Virus record (IMG/VR): IMGVR_UViG_3300030109_004497
Coordinates: 1-30,735 of that record
Strand: one strand, 5' to 3'
Source of the DNA: a virus
Length of the DNA stretch: 30,735 nucleotides
Both the position numbers and the translations under genes were made by a program. Position 1 is the stretch's first letter. Each line of letters starts with the position of its first letter. The notes below the pieces were generated by a model. That model was not told the origin of the DNA. It saw only the letters and a list, made by a program, of their open reading frames with translations, and searched no databases. Below, in pieces: positions 11,860 to 18,752 of this stretch.

Positions 11860-12079
11860 TATTTAACTTATCCATATTACTTAGTAAACCAAGCTTATCT
11901 TTAATAGTATGTAGGTCGTCTTCAATCTTATCAAGTCGTTTTTGTACTTTTTCTAATTCTTTATGACCAACTACACCATGACCATAGACACGGTGTGGTG
12001 TCCTAAGTATCTTGAGGATTTCCCTAAGTGACTTCTCGATGTTGAGTTTTGGTCGTAGCTTGTTTAGTTCATCCATCAT
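11846..12079 (-). CDS. hypothetical coiled-coil protein
   Basis: This 77-residue protein, MMDELNKLRPKLNIEKSLRE..., has a short linker, HRVYGHGVVGHKE, followed by a clear heptad helix (LEKVQKRLDKIEDDLHTIKD). It is probably a dimeric coiled coil. The start overlaps the SET-domain gene stop (ATGA) and the end overlaps the GIY-YIG gene by 14 nt. No family recognised. Confidence 0.62.
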   Translation of the reverse strand: MMDELNKLRPKLNIEKSLREILKILRTPHRVYGHGVVGHKELEKVQKRLDKIEDDLHTIKDKLGLLSNMDKLNNEEI

Positions 12080-12486
12080 TCCAATTCACCCACCAAAGGT
12101 ATGTCGTTAAATGCGTCCCTAGCAAAGTAGTAATCATCATCATAGTATGTACAAACCTCTTCACCTACCTCGATGTCCCTTGTTGCTACAAATTGAAACA
12201 CCCTATCCAACTCGGGATGATTAATCCAATTTGCATTCCAATTGTTACGGCTATGGTTATATACCGCACCGTAACCAAGAGGTAAACATAGTATTTGTGG
12301 TACATCGGTAGGTGACTTGGGCCAAGCAAAACGATAGTCGGGTAGTGGATTCTCACCATCCAACGGAATCACTGGACATTCCTCTATTACCTCTTTATTC
12401 ATTATCGGTGCACACGCAAACATCCCCCAAATTGGTTTTTCGGGTGAGTAATCAATCCTTACTTTTTTTGGTCTAACTAAACTCAT
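12076..12486 (-). CDS. SET-domain protein (putative lysine methyltransferase)
   Basis: This 136-residue protein has the order expected of a short SET domain. GMFACAPIMNKEVIEECPVI (21-40) is the first strand block. LPLGYGAVYNHSRNNWNANW (68-87) contains the NHS motif that forms the SAM pocket. The block from ATRDIEVGEEVCTYYDDDYY (101-120) contains GEE and the catalytic Tyr region. The family moves a methyl group from SAM to lysine side chains. In phages the target is unknown: a host or phage nucleic-acid-binding protein is possible. There is no pre- or post-SET zinc cluster. It couples with its neighbours by ATGA at both ends, in the cobT operon. Confidence 0.82.
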   Translation of the reverse strand: MSLVRPKKVRIDYSPEKPIWGMFACAPIMNKEVIEECPVIPLDGENPLPDYRFAWPKSPTDVPQILCLPLGYGAVYNHSRNNWNANWINHPELDRVFQFVATRDIEVGEEVCTYYDDDYYFARDAFNDIPLVGELE

Positions 12487-12710
12487 ATATCCTCATCTCT
12501 TTCATCCCAATACCTTCGCTCCCATAGTTCCTCTTTGGATGTGTCATCCCAATCGAATCCATAGTTGAAATAGTCCATTATATAACCACGAATATCTTTT
12601 TCATTCACATACAAACCGACCAGATTTCTTGGTCTACTACGAGAGAATCTCTCTTGGTCTTGGTTAATTCTCTTCCAAATATAGTATCCTAACTTGTTGC
12701 TATTTCGCAC
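12483..12710 (-). CDS. hypothetical basic-to-acidic small protein
   Basis: This 75-residue protein starts at GTG 12710 with ACAGGC upstream. It has a basic, Tyr-rich first half (MRNSNKLGYYIWKRINQDQE) and an acidic/aromatic end, WDDTSKEELWERRYWDERDE. No family recognised. It overlaps the SET gene by 4 nt and the previous gene by 11 nt. Confidence 0.58.
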   Translation of the reverse strand: MRNSNKLGYYIWKRINQDQERFSRSRPRNLVGLYVNEKDIRGYIMDYFNYGFDWDDTSKEELWERRYWDERDEDI

Positions 12711-12954
12711 GCCTGTAGAAAGACTTCTTACTTATAACCTTACCTGTGTTATTAGTCCACTTACCCTTCGTAAGTGTCACATCATCCTTCGGATACCAAT
12801 AACCTATTCCTGTATCTCCACCTTCCATCACGAAGACCGATTCCACCTCTTCGATTGTTTTACGTTCTTGAGCATAACCACGGCGTTCCACGATGTGAAC
12901 ACCATCTTCACGATACTCTACTTTTTTTACTCTACATGGATTACGTTTATTCAT
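12700..12954 (-). CDS. hypothetical small protein
   Basis: This 84-residue protein, MNKRNPCRVKKVEYREDGVH..., is beta-rich: EEVESVFVMEGGDTGIGYWY, then DDVTLTKGKWTNNTGKVISK. The frame is open to ATG 12981, but ATG 12954 has GGAAGG 8 nt upstream and the usual 8-nt overlap with the previous stop, so it is preferred. No family recognised. Confidence 0.6.
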   Translation of the reverse strand: MNKRNPCRVKKVEYREDGVHIVERRGYAQERKTIEEVESVFVMEGGDTGIGYWYPKDDVTLTKGKWTNNTGKVISKKSFYRRAK

Positions 12955-13297
12955 TATCTTTACCTTCCTCTTTGTTATCATCCCAACTAGGTAACTTAAG
13001 TCCTAAGTTGACTAGCATTAGGTTTAAATCATTACTAAATTCTTTTTTTGTAGTTTTTTTCTCTTTATCATTCAAGTCGACCAACTCATCAAGTGAACGT
13101 TCAATTGAAGTTCTTGGTCTTGGTTCTTCGAAATCAAACGGGTCTTTTTCATTATACGGGTACTTGTCGTACATCTTGGCATAGAACGTCATTATTAGTT
13201 CATTGTATTCGGGATGTAACCTCATTAGATGTTTTACACAAAACATCATACGAACCCAATCTTCTCGGGCAATCTTAACGTGTTTAGGCAATCGCAA
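12947..13297 (-). CDS. hypothetical protein with TTG start
   Basis: This is a 116-residue protein. Its first third (DWVRMMFCVKHLMRLHPEYN) is helical; the middle is charged (NEKDPFDFEEPRPRTSIERS) and the tail acidic. The start codon is TTG 13297 with GAAGG 5 nt upstream; no ATG fits. It overlaps the upstream gene by 14 nt. No family recognised. It belongs to the cobT operon. Confidence 0.6.
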   Translation of the reverse strand: MRLPKHVKIAREDWVRMMFCVKHLMRLHPEYNELIMTFYAKMYDKYPYNEKDPFDFEEPRPRTSIERSLDELVDLNDKEKKTTKKEFSNDLNLMLVNLGLKLPSWDDNKEEGKDNE

Positions 13298-13508
13298 TAT
13301 TACCTTCCATCATGGATTTAATAGCTTGAATCTCTTCTTCTTCACCTACCATCTTTCCAAACGATTCCTCTACAATATTTTGTAATTGTAGTTCGGTCAT
13401 ACTCGATACTATATTATCTATGGCATCATCAAGTGATTTACGAGCTTCTTCGGGCATCTCTTCGGTTGACAATTCTATTAAACTATCTACTATTTCATGT
13501 AATTTCAT
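13284..13508 (-). CDS. hypothetical acidic helical protein
   Basis: This 74-residue protein, MKLHEIVDSLIELSTEEMPE..., is acidic and all-helical, with repeated leucine/isoleucine patterns (DDAIDNIVSSMTELQLQNIV). AAGGAG lies upstream of ATG 13508. The 67-nt gap before it is the only real gap in this part of the operon. It contains a T-run and a TA-rich stretch (13532-13548) that may hold a weak terminator or an extra start. Confidence 0.6.
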   Translation of the reverse strand: MKLHEIVDSLIELSTEEMPEEARKSLDDAIDNIVSSMTELQLQNIVEESFGKMVGEEEEIQAIKSMMEGNIAIA

Positions 13509-13575
13509 TATACTTCTCCTTATTAATAATTATGGATTATATATATAACCCTCAAAAAAAATTTCCCCAAATCTC

Positions 13576-14022
13576 TCAATTGTCCAAGTCCATCTTCACC
13601 ATTAACCTATCCACCCAATCTTTGCATTCTTTCAAACTCACCTTATTACCTCGGTCATGCATGAATGCTCTGTATTCCTTAATCGCATTTATCTTTTGTT
13701 TCTGTTTCAGTAAGTCACCACATCTATACTCAATATTAGACATATCTGGCCATCCATCTTTTTTGACTTTTTGTCTCCATCGCCAGATAGTATTAGCTCC
13801 CTTCATGATTTCTGTCATTTCGTGTATCTCATAACTACCCTCTAAAACTTCTTGTAGATAGAATTTAGCATCGATAAGTTCAGGCGTAAATAGGTCTGTA
13901 ATGTCAGCATTTTTCTCACCAGACATCTTCAGAAGTTGTTTTGGTGTAGGTTCAGTTTCCACACATAACTCTATGAGCATCTCAAGTTTTTCTACCAACA
14001 TATTTTGACTTATATTAGCCAT
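13576..14022 (-). CDS. hypothetical helical protein
   Basis: This 148-residue protein, MANISQNMLVEKLEMLIELC..., has helices through about 70 (LLKMSGEKNADITDLFTPEL), a tryptophan/lysine segment (TIWRWRQKVKKDGWPDMSNI), then a basic helix to the end, SLKECKDWVDRLMVKMDLDN. It may bind nucleic acid, but no known domain is seen. The start overlaps the 59-residue gene by 8 nt. Third gene of the cobT operon. Confidence 0.62.
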   Translation of the reverse strand: MANISQNMLVEKLEMLIELCVETEPTPKQLLKMSGEKNADITDLFTPELIDAKFYLQEVLEGSYEIHEMTEIMKGANTIWRWRQKVKKDGWPDMSNIEYRCGDLLKQKQKINAIKEYRAFMHDRGNKVSLKECKDWVDRLMVKMDLDN

Positions 14023-14194
14023 ACCAATATTTTACCTTTCCACCATCTTGTGCAAATGCTTCCCAGGTACATACATCCCATATACACGTCCAATAGTGTG
14101 TAAAGTGCCTTCGTGGGTGGTCAATCATTCGCCACCCACAAGGACACATCGGGTTGTTTTTGAGTTTTCTGTTATGTAACCACTTTCTAATCAT
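14015..14194 (-). CDS. 59-residue Cys/Trp/His-rich micro-protein
   Basis: ATG 14194 immediately follows the TAA of the CobT-like gene, and TAA 14015 overlaps the next start by 8 nt. The product begins MIRKWLHNRKLKNNP and contains MCPCGWRMIDHP and YWTCIWDVCTW. Four cysteines as C-x-C...C-x4-C, with nearby histidines, suggest a small zinc-binding knuckle. The basic N-terminus could touch nucleic acid. It is real by position and composition. Function unknown. Confidence 0.62.
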   Translation of the reverse strand: MIRKWLHNRKLKNNPMCPCGWRMIDHPRRHFTHYWTCIWDVCTWEAFAQDGGKVKYWYG

Positions 14195-16198
14195 TTACTT
14201 CGAAAGAAACTTGTCATTCATTGTTTTCGCAACGTTCATCATGTTTGTGGAATCAATGAAACTCGCATCCTTACCATACATTCTTTTGAAAGTCTGAACA
14301 TCACTTTCGTAAGGTGTTCCATTTGAAATGAAATAACTCATGATTTTGATTCCATTGTTTCTCATCAACTTAGTCATTCTACGAGTGTGGTCAATGGCTC
14401 TGTCACCACAGTAGTAAACATCAGGATTATTATATCCTCTACCACCAGTAGAAAACCAAGGCGCCCCATCTGAGTAGTTGATGAAGTAGTTATCCTCACC
14501 ATTTGTACCACCTAACCACTTTTTCATAATAGCCTCGTAACATAGTGACTCAGGAGTAACTCCACTTGGTTTTAGTGTCTTCCAAAGAGTTTTGATAGTA
14601 GTCAACTTATCTTTCTTACTATTGTAAATGATGACAACAACAGGCTTGTCATTATGAGTATATCTCACATCGACAGTCACATGAATGTTTCCAGCCATAT
14701 CGGCAGCCTTAGCAATCGCAACCGCAGACTTGATGGCTTTTTCAAACTTTCCACCACTCATGGAACCAGAACCATCAATCGACAAGTGTAAGTTAGCTTT
14801 GTTATATCTTTCTTTGACCACTTGGGAAAAGACATTCTCATTACCAAAACCCAACTCGGAGATTAATCTTTTGTTAATCTTACCAGTGTTTTGTCTTGTG
14901 AAAATCAAGTCTTTTTCCTCACCACGAATCTTAAGTTTTTTACCAAGAATAGCACCAAGTCTAAGACCTTCGTCAATTGTCTCAATCATCTCGGCACCAC
15001 CACCATAACTACTCGTGTACTCCCAAGAAGAATTATCAAGTTTACGAAAGAAAGGAAAGGCACCACTTTCGATAAGTTCCTTAGTTAGTGATGGAATCAC
15101 AACAGTTCCAACCTTACCAATTCTACCATCGCCAGTCTCAACCAACTCAGTATTTGAGTTTGAAAGAGCGTCAACAATCTGAGAATCTTTCTTGGTCAAT
15201 GTGGACTTTTTAGTCTGACCATCCAAGAACTCTTTTTGTTTCTCGAACATATTAGAAATTTGTTTCTGTTGTTGAGGTGATAACTCTTGACCATTTGACT
15301 CAGTAGGTTCTCCACCTTCAGGAGTCATCTGAGCATCACCAGTATCAACCTCAGTTCCATCTCCATCAGAACTACCACCACCATCAGAACTACCTTCAGA
15401 CTCTTTATTTTCACCACTCTCGGTATTTTCGTTGTTACCTTGACTATTACCCTCTTCAGGTTGTTTGACACTATCTACAATCTTGAAGACAATCTCACAA
15501 ACAGACTTTGCCAACTGAATCGCATCATCAGTAGATTTTAGTCTTGAGATGTTTTTCATGTTGATTAGTTTGTAAATGTCAATTAGTCTTGGAAGAGAAC
15601 CAAAATCAGTAGCTTCATTAGTGAAGTTAACGATTCTGAACATATAAGAATCTAAGTCCAACTCACGATACATGTTTGAATTAAGACCTTTGGCAACTTT
15701 CTTACCATTGAAATACTTGTTGTAAAGACTATGGTAGTAACCCTTGTAGCCAGGTGAACCTCTGAAGACAATACTATCGACTCGTCTATCTTCAATGTAA
15801 TTGATTATCCCACGAAAGAACTCCATCTTTTCATAGGTTAGTTCAAACTCTCTGATTTTTGACATCCTACGAACTTCACCGAAGGCATTAAAATCAGAGT
15901 AGGCTATGTGACTACCCTCATGAAGAGCCAGACCAACAACATAGTCAAAGTTCTTCTCATTGATATTAGCACCGATAGTAACAGACTTACCATCAGTATA
16001 ACTATCTCCACGAGATGGAAACTTGACAGGAATACTTTCACCACTCACGATACGGACAAAATTAGCAATTGCCCTTTTGTGACCAGCAAGAGCGATGTGG
16101 TCTTTACCTTTTTTTACTGGCTTGTCATCAAGAGACAACAGGTCATCGACCAAACTTGTCCTACGATTGTCAAACCAAAAATCCGAATATTTACTCAT
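14195..16198 (-). CDS. cobT: CobT-like protein: metallopeptidase-like domain plus VWA domain
   Basis: This is a 667-residue protein. The N-terminal part carries HEGSH (93-97), an HExxH zinc motif, with a further acidic pair in IEDRR (135-139), as in CobT/VWA-like putative metallopeptidases. Residues 245-310 are a low-complexity acidic linker (Gly, Ser, Glu, Asn, Gln). The C-terminal von Willebrand A domain has the metal-ion site DGSGS (475-479) and later INYSDGAPW. The family works with a CobS/MoxR ATPase, for cobaltochelatase or for complex assembly. CobS is at 9097-10272. GGGAG precedes the ATG, with P9 upstream. It heads a 12-gene operon whose other members are unrelated to cobalamin. Confidence 0.88.
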   Translation of the reverse strand: MSKYSDFWFDNRRTSLVDDLLSLDDKPVKKGKDHIALAGHKRAIANFVRIVSGESIPVKFPSRGDSYTDGKSVTIGANINEKNFDYVVGLALHEGSHIAYSDFNAFGEVRRMSKIREFELTYEKMEFFRGIINYIEDRRVDSIVFRGSPGYKGYYHSLYNKYFNGKKVAKGLNSNMYRELDLDSYMFRIVNFTNEATDFGSLPRLIDIYKLINMKNISRLKSTDDAIQLAKSVCEIVFKIVDSVKQPEEGNSQGNNENTESGENKESEGSSDGGGSSDGDGTEVDTGDAQMTPEGGEPTESNGQELSPQQQKQISNMFEKQKEFLDGQTKKSTLTKKDSQIVDALSNSNTELVETGDGRIGKVGTVVIPSLTKELIESGAFPFFRKLDNSSWEYTSSYGGGAEMIETIDEGLRLGAILGKKLKIRGEEKDLIFTRQNTGKINKRLISELGFGNENVFSQVVKERYNKANLHLSIDGSGSMSGGKFEKAIKSAVAIAKAADMAGNIHVTVDVRYTHNDKPVVVIIYNSKKDKLTTIKTLWKTLKPSGVTPESLCYEAIMKKWLGGTNGEDNYFINYSDGAPWFSTGGRGYNNPDVYYCGDRAIDHTRRMTKLMRNNGIKIMSYFISNGTPYESDVQTFKRMYGKDASFIDSTNMMNVAKTMNDKFLSK

Positions 16199-16222
16199 TA
16201 AACTCCCTTTTAATTACACTTA

Positions 16223-16251
16223 AAGCTACGAATAAAAAACAACAGTTACAA
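16223..16251 (-). promoter_or_regulatory. sigma70-like promoter P9 (cobT operon)
   Basis: Minus-strand TTGTAA (16246-16251), 17-nt spacer, TAGCTT (16223-16228), then TAAGTG. TGCATTTTTTTGAAG lies upstream. It is almost the same as P7, so the structured RNA and cobT would be switched on together. Confidence 0.82.
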
Positions 16252-16273
16252 GCACTTTCTTCAAAAAAATGCA

Positions 16274-16696
16274 CTAAGGTAAAATCCTCTTGTTGAATTG
16301 TTTATATAAAGTATTGGCATATTTTGCCTGTTTAGGTGTTAGGTTACCCCTCGAATGTGCCCTACTCGTTATACTATCTAAGAACTCCATTTTCTCTCTT
16401 TCATATTGTTGAGTATAACCACATTGTGATAATAAGTATTTTAACTTGGTTATCTTAGCTAACATATTATCCCTTTGAATCTTGATATCAGGTCTATTAT
16501 AATTACCATAACAATGAATAGCCGTTTCTATTGATTTTATCATCTTTGGTGTCACATTTCCATCACCAATTAATTTCATGTGCATATCATTCAAAAAACC
16601 ATGATAAGTGGTTGACAATGTCCTTGTATATTGATTATCAGACAATAGCTTTCTGAGACTCTTTATCTCTTTATTATATCTTTCTTTATTTCTCAT
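16274..16696 (-). CDS. hypothetical protein with an internal duplication
   Basis: This 140-residue basic, helical protein contains two similar halves: FLNDMHMKLIGDGNVTPKMI (about 29-48) and FLDSITSRAHSRGNLTPKQA (about 105-124). Each is preceded by a K/R-x-Y helix (KSLRKLLSDNQYT and KLKYLLSQCGYTQ). The 'G-N-(V/L)-T-P-K' step is a good mark of the repeat. This points to a repeat of about 70 residues. No family recognised; the charge suggests nucleic-acid binding. The promoter-like sequence upstream (16715-16732) looks damaged. Confidence 0.68.
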   Translation of the reverse strand: MRNKERYNKEIKSLRKLLSDNQYTRTLSTTYHGFLNDMHMKLIGDGNVTPKMIKSIETAIHCYGNYNRPDIKIQRDNMLAKITKLKYLLSQCGYTQQYEREKMEFLDSITSRAHSRGNLTPKQAKYANTLYKQFNKRILP

Positions 16697-16714
16697 ATAG
16701 TAAACTTAACTCCA

Positions 16715-16732
16715 AATATACATAACAGTCAA
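16715..16732 (-). promoter_or_regulatory. promoter-like remnant with shortened spacer
   Basis: Minus-strand TTGACT (16727-16732) and TATATTTGG (-10 box at 16715-16720) are present, but only 6 nt separate them. The bases just before the -10 (TATG) match P2, so it looks like the same promoter type with about 11 nt lost. A weak alternative -10, TAAGTT at 16703-16708, has an 18-nt spacer. Confidence 0.4.
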
Positions 16733-17217
16733 GCACTTTCTCTATTTTTATTCCAATATTTTGTGTTGACTATTTTCTTCCAAGCATCATCTAACGATTT
16801 ATGTGTAGTTATGGACGTGATAAAACAAGGTGCCTGTACTCTTGTTCTAACTCCGTTTCTTTTTATCTTCTCCCAAGGACTAAAACATATAGCCTTTAGA
16901 AGACCAAGTCCTATCATATCTAAATTACTTGTTATCCAAGCCTCATATTCTTTAGTTTTTTGTTTTCTCCACTCACCATTGACATGTAGATATAATGCTG
17001 TAGTGTAGTTATCATCCTTATTAAACTCTTCTATTTGGCTAAACAGTGAGTTTTCTGTATAATCGTAAAAATCAATCAGTAACTTACCTTGTTTACGTTC
17101 AGGTGCAAGAAACGGACAAGGTGGAAATCCACCAAAATCTTTATTTGGTGTCTCCAACCAATCCATCCATTTTTCAAGTTGTTTTAGTTTATGTGAATAT
17201 TGACCAGATTTTTTCAA
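16729..17217 (-). CDS. conserved phage hypothetical protein, TTG start
   Basis: This 162-residue protein is marked by DFGGFPPCPFLAPERKQGKL (27-46), a tryptophan-rich N-terminus (KWMDWLETP) and a C-terminal RTRVQAPCFITSITTHKSLD block. I recall the 'FPPCPFA' type pattern in hypothetical proteins of aquatic phages, with no function. The start is TTG 17217 with AGGA 7 nt upstream. It overlaps the membrane-protein gene by 29 nt. A soluble alpha/beta protein is likely. Confidence 0.68.
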   Translation of the reverse strand: MKKSGQYSHKLKQLEKWMDWLETPNKDFGGFPPCPFLAPERKQGKLLIDFYDYTENSLFSQIEEFNKDDNYTTALYLHVNGEWRKQKTKEYEAWITSNLDMIGLGLLKAICFSPWEKIKRNGVRTRVQAPCFITSITTHKSLDDAWKKIVNTKYWNKNRESA

Positions 17218-17470
17218 TAACCAATCCTATAAAACCTATTCCGATGATACCTCTCCATTTTTGGGAATTTTCTCTGAACTGAGTATTTTGTTTTGTTTCA
17301 GCCCAAAGTCCCTCATGTGGATTAAAGAGGTTTTCTTTCATGAATCTCAGAGTCTCCTCTGTTTTACCATGAGCCATAGACATGTCATGTTTCATGTCTT
17401 TTATATCTTCTTTGATGTTGTCTATCTTCTCGTGAATTAACTCGAATTCTTTTCTATCTGCAGCGTTCAT
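17189..17470 (-). CDS. coiled-coil protein with C-terminal membrane helix
   Basis: This 93-residue protein, MNAADRKEFELIHEKIDNIK..., carries a heptad-rich helix to about 50. The last 20 residues (WRGIIGIGFIGLVIEKIWSI) form one membrane helix, so it is tail-anchored with the coil in the cytoplasm. This shape is seen in T4-like rI/spanin-like or phage tail-associated small proteins and also in hemolysin XhlA-like proteins (N-terminal helix, C-terminal membrane helix). XhlA-like is only a possibility. It starts at ATG 17470 with no clear ribosome-binding site and overlaps the next gene by 29 nt. Confidence 0.65.
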   Translation of the reverse strand: MNAADRKEFELIHEKIDNIKEDIKDMKHDMSMAHGKTEETLRFMKENLFNPHEGLWAETKQNTQFRENSQKWRGIIGIGFIGLVIEKIWSIFT

Positions 17471-17528
17471 ACTTATAAATATATCTTTATTTTATCTACG
17501 TTGTATTTTCTCTCATGGAAAATATAAA

Positions 17529-18752
17529 TTATTTTTCCCATATCCAAATTGGTTCACCAAAAGCATCATTTTTTGTATCCAAGGCCTTGTCTTGAAAATC
17601 ATCTGAAAAGTAATCACTCGCAGCTTTACCAGCTCCAGCCGAGTTGAACCTTTTGGTCATTTCCATACCAATACATCCTCTGTATTTTAGTCCTTGTGAT
17701 TTTATGAAGTCATTCATTGGATTACAGATGTCAAGATATCCTTTCTTTTTAGCACAATATACATCTGCTATATTAACCGCAAGAATACCACCTGTCTTCA
17801 TCGCTGGAATTATGTTACCCAAGGCCTTATGTAAAAAGTCCTTATTCCAACTATCTATCTCGCTGTATCTTCTGAAACTCTGTGTATCATGTTCAGAATA
17901 TTTCTCCGTATTAAAATAAGGTGGTGAGGTGAACACTGTATCAAAGTGTTCCTTATATTTAGTAAAATCAACATCTTCTGCTGGTAGTGGTATTAAATCT
18001 ACTTTCTTTTCTTGTTCGAAGAATGTTTGATGTTTCTTATAGAATTCCACTTGTCTTTGATAATTTGGATGATTGTTGGTGTTCGGGTCAATCCCGACAT
18101 ATGATTTTGTAGTCTCTCCACAATAAAACCCAGCCAACCTATCACCCCAACCAGCACTAAAGTCGAGTACATTATTACTTCCAAAATAGTCATAAAAGGC
18201 CTTTGCAATACTTGGTTTGAATTGAGATGCAATATACTTTCTTAAAGTAGTTGCCATCCTCAATGTGTTTTCGTTAACTTCTGTTAGAACCTTTTCCAAA
18301 CTGAAATAGGCTCTGATAATTGTTTTTATTCCCTTCTCTGTTTGCCATGTTTTCCATCCACTTGGCATTCTAACCCAATCAACCTTCCATCTATTTTCGA
18401 TATGAAATGGATTAGAGGCGTTGTTACCCGCATTTACTCTCTTGAAATACTTCCACTCTCCAAGAAATCGTAAGTCATAATCTGACTTTGTGTCATTTCT
18501 TGGAAACCAAACACCATCAAGTAAGATATCATTCCACCAAGTTGATTTTAGTTTTTTCAGAGCATCAATCGTGTCTTGTTCTGTTATCTTCTGAATCGGT
18601 GGTTTGTAGGTATGTAACACCTTTGCTAACTCGTCTATGATATCATCTTTCTCATAGTCCTTGAGTATGGATTGCCACTCATCATGCGGTATGTTGATAT
18701 ACGGCTCCATATTATAATACTTTTTAAATCTTTGTTCTATTTCTTTTCCCAT
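17529..18752 (-). CDS. SPPYF-type DNA methyltransferase paralog B
   Basis: This protein has about 407 residues. The N-terminal half (about 1-190) is family-specific. The SAM-binding motif I region is LDFSAGWGDRLAGF (about 196-209), followed by the acidic GIDP strand. The catalytic motif IV is SPPYF (about 276-280), a form of the (D/N/S)PP(Y/F) motif of amino-methyltransferases acting on adenine N6 or cytosine N4. NIADVY marks the following strand. The end is EPIWIWEK, as in its upstream neighbour. It is a tandem paralog of 18737-19966 with the same motif order. ATG 18752 is preferred over TTG 18758. It could also transfer another group to DNA. Confidence 0.82.
   Translation of the reverse strand: MGKEIEQRFKKYYNMEPYINIPHDEWQSILKDYEKDDIIDELAKVLHTYKPPIQKITEQDTIDALKKLKSTWWNDILLDGVWFPRNDTKSDYDLRFLGEWKYFKRVNAGNNASNPFHIENRWKVDWVRMPSGWKTWQTEKGIKTIIRAYFSLEKVLTEVNENTLRMATTLRKYIASQFKPSIAKAFYDYFGSNNVLDFSAGWGDRLAGFYCGETTKSYVGIDPNTNNHPNYQRQVEFYKKHQTFFEQEKKVDLIPLPAEDVDFTKYKEHFDTVFTSPPYFNTEKYSEHDTQSFRRYSEIDSWNKDFLHKALGNIIPAMKTGGILAVNIADVYCAKKKGYLDICNPMNDFIKSQGLKYRGCIGMEMTKRFNSAGAGKAASDYFSDDFQDKALDTKNDAFGEPIWIWEK

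Noticed and set aside
17474-17481. TATAAATA, the T4 late promoter sequence, on the plus strand
   Set aside because: It points against all genes in this part; on the minus strand the needed orientation is absent. A chance match in AT-rich DNA.
17504-17524. 7-bp AT-rich hairpin TATTTTC/GAAAATA after the methyltransferase paralog B stop
   Set aside because: The stem is weak and no T-run follows on the minus strand, so it is not called a terminator.
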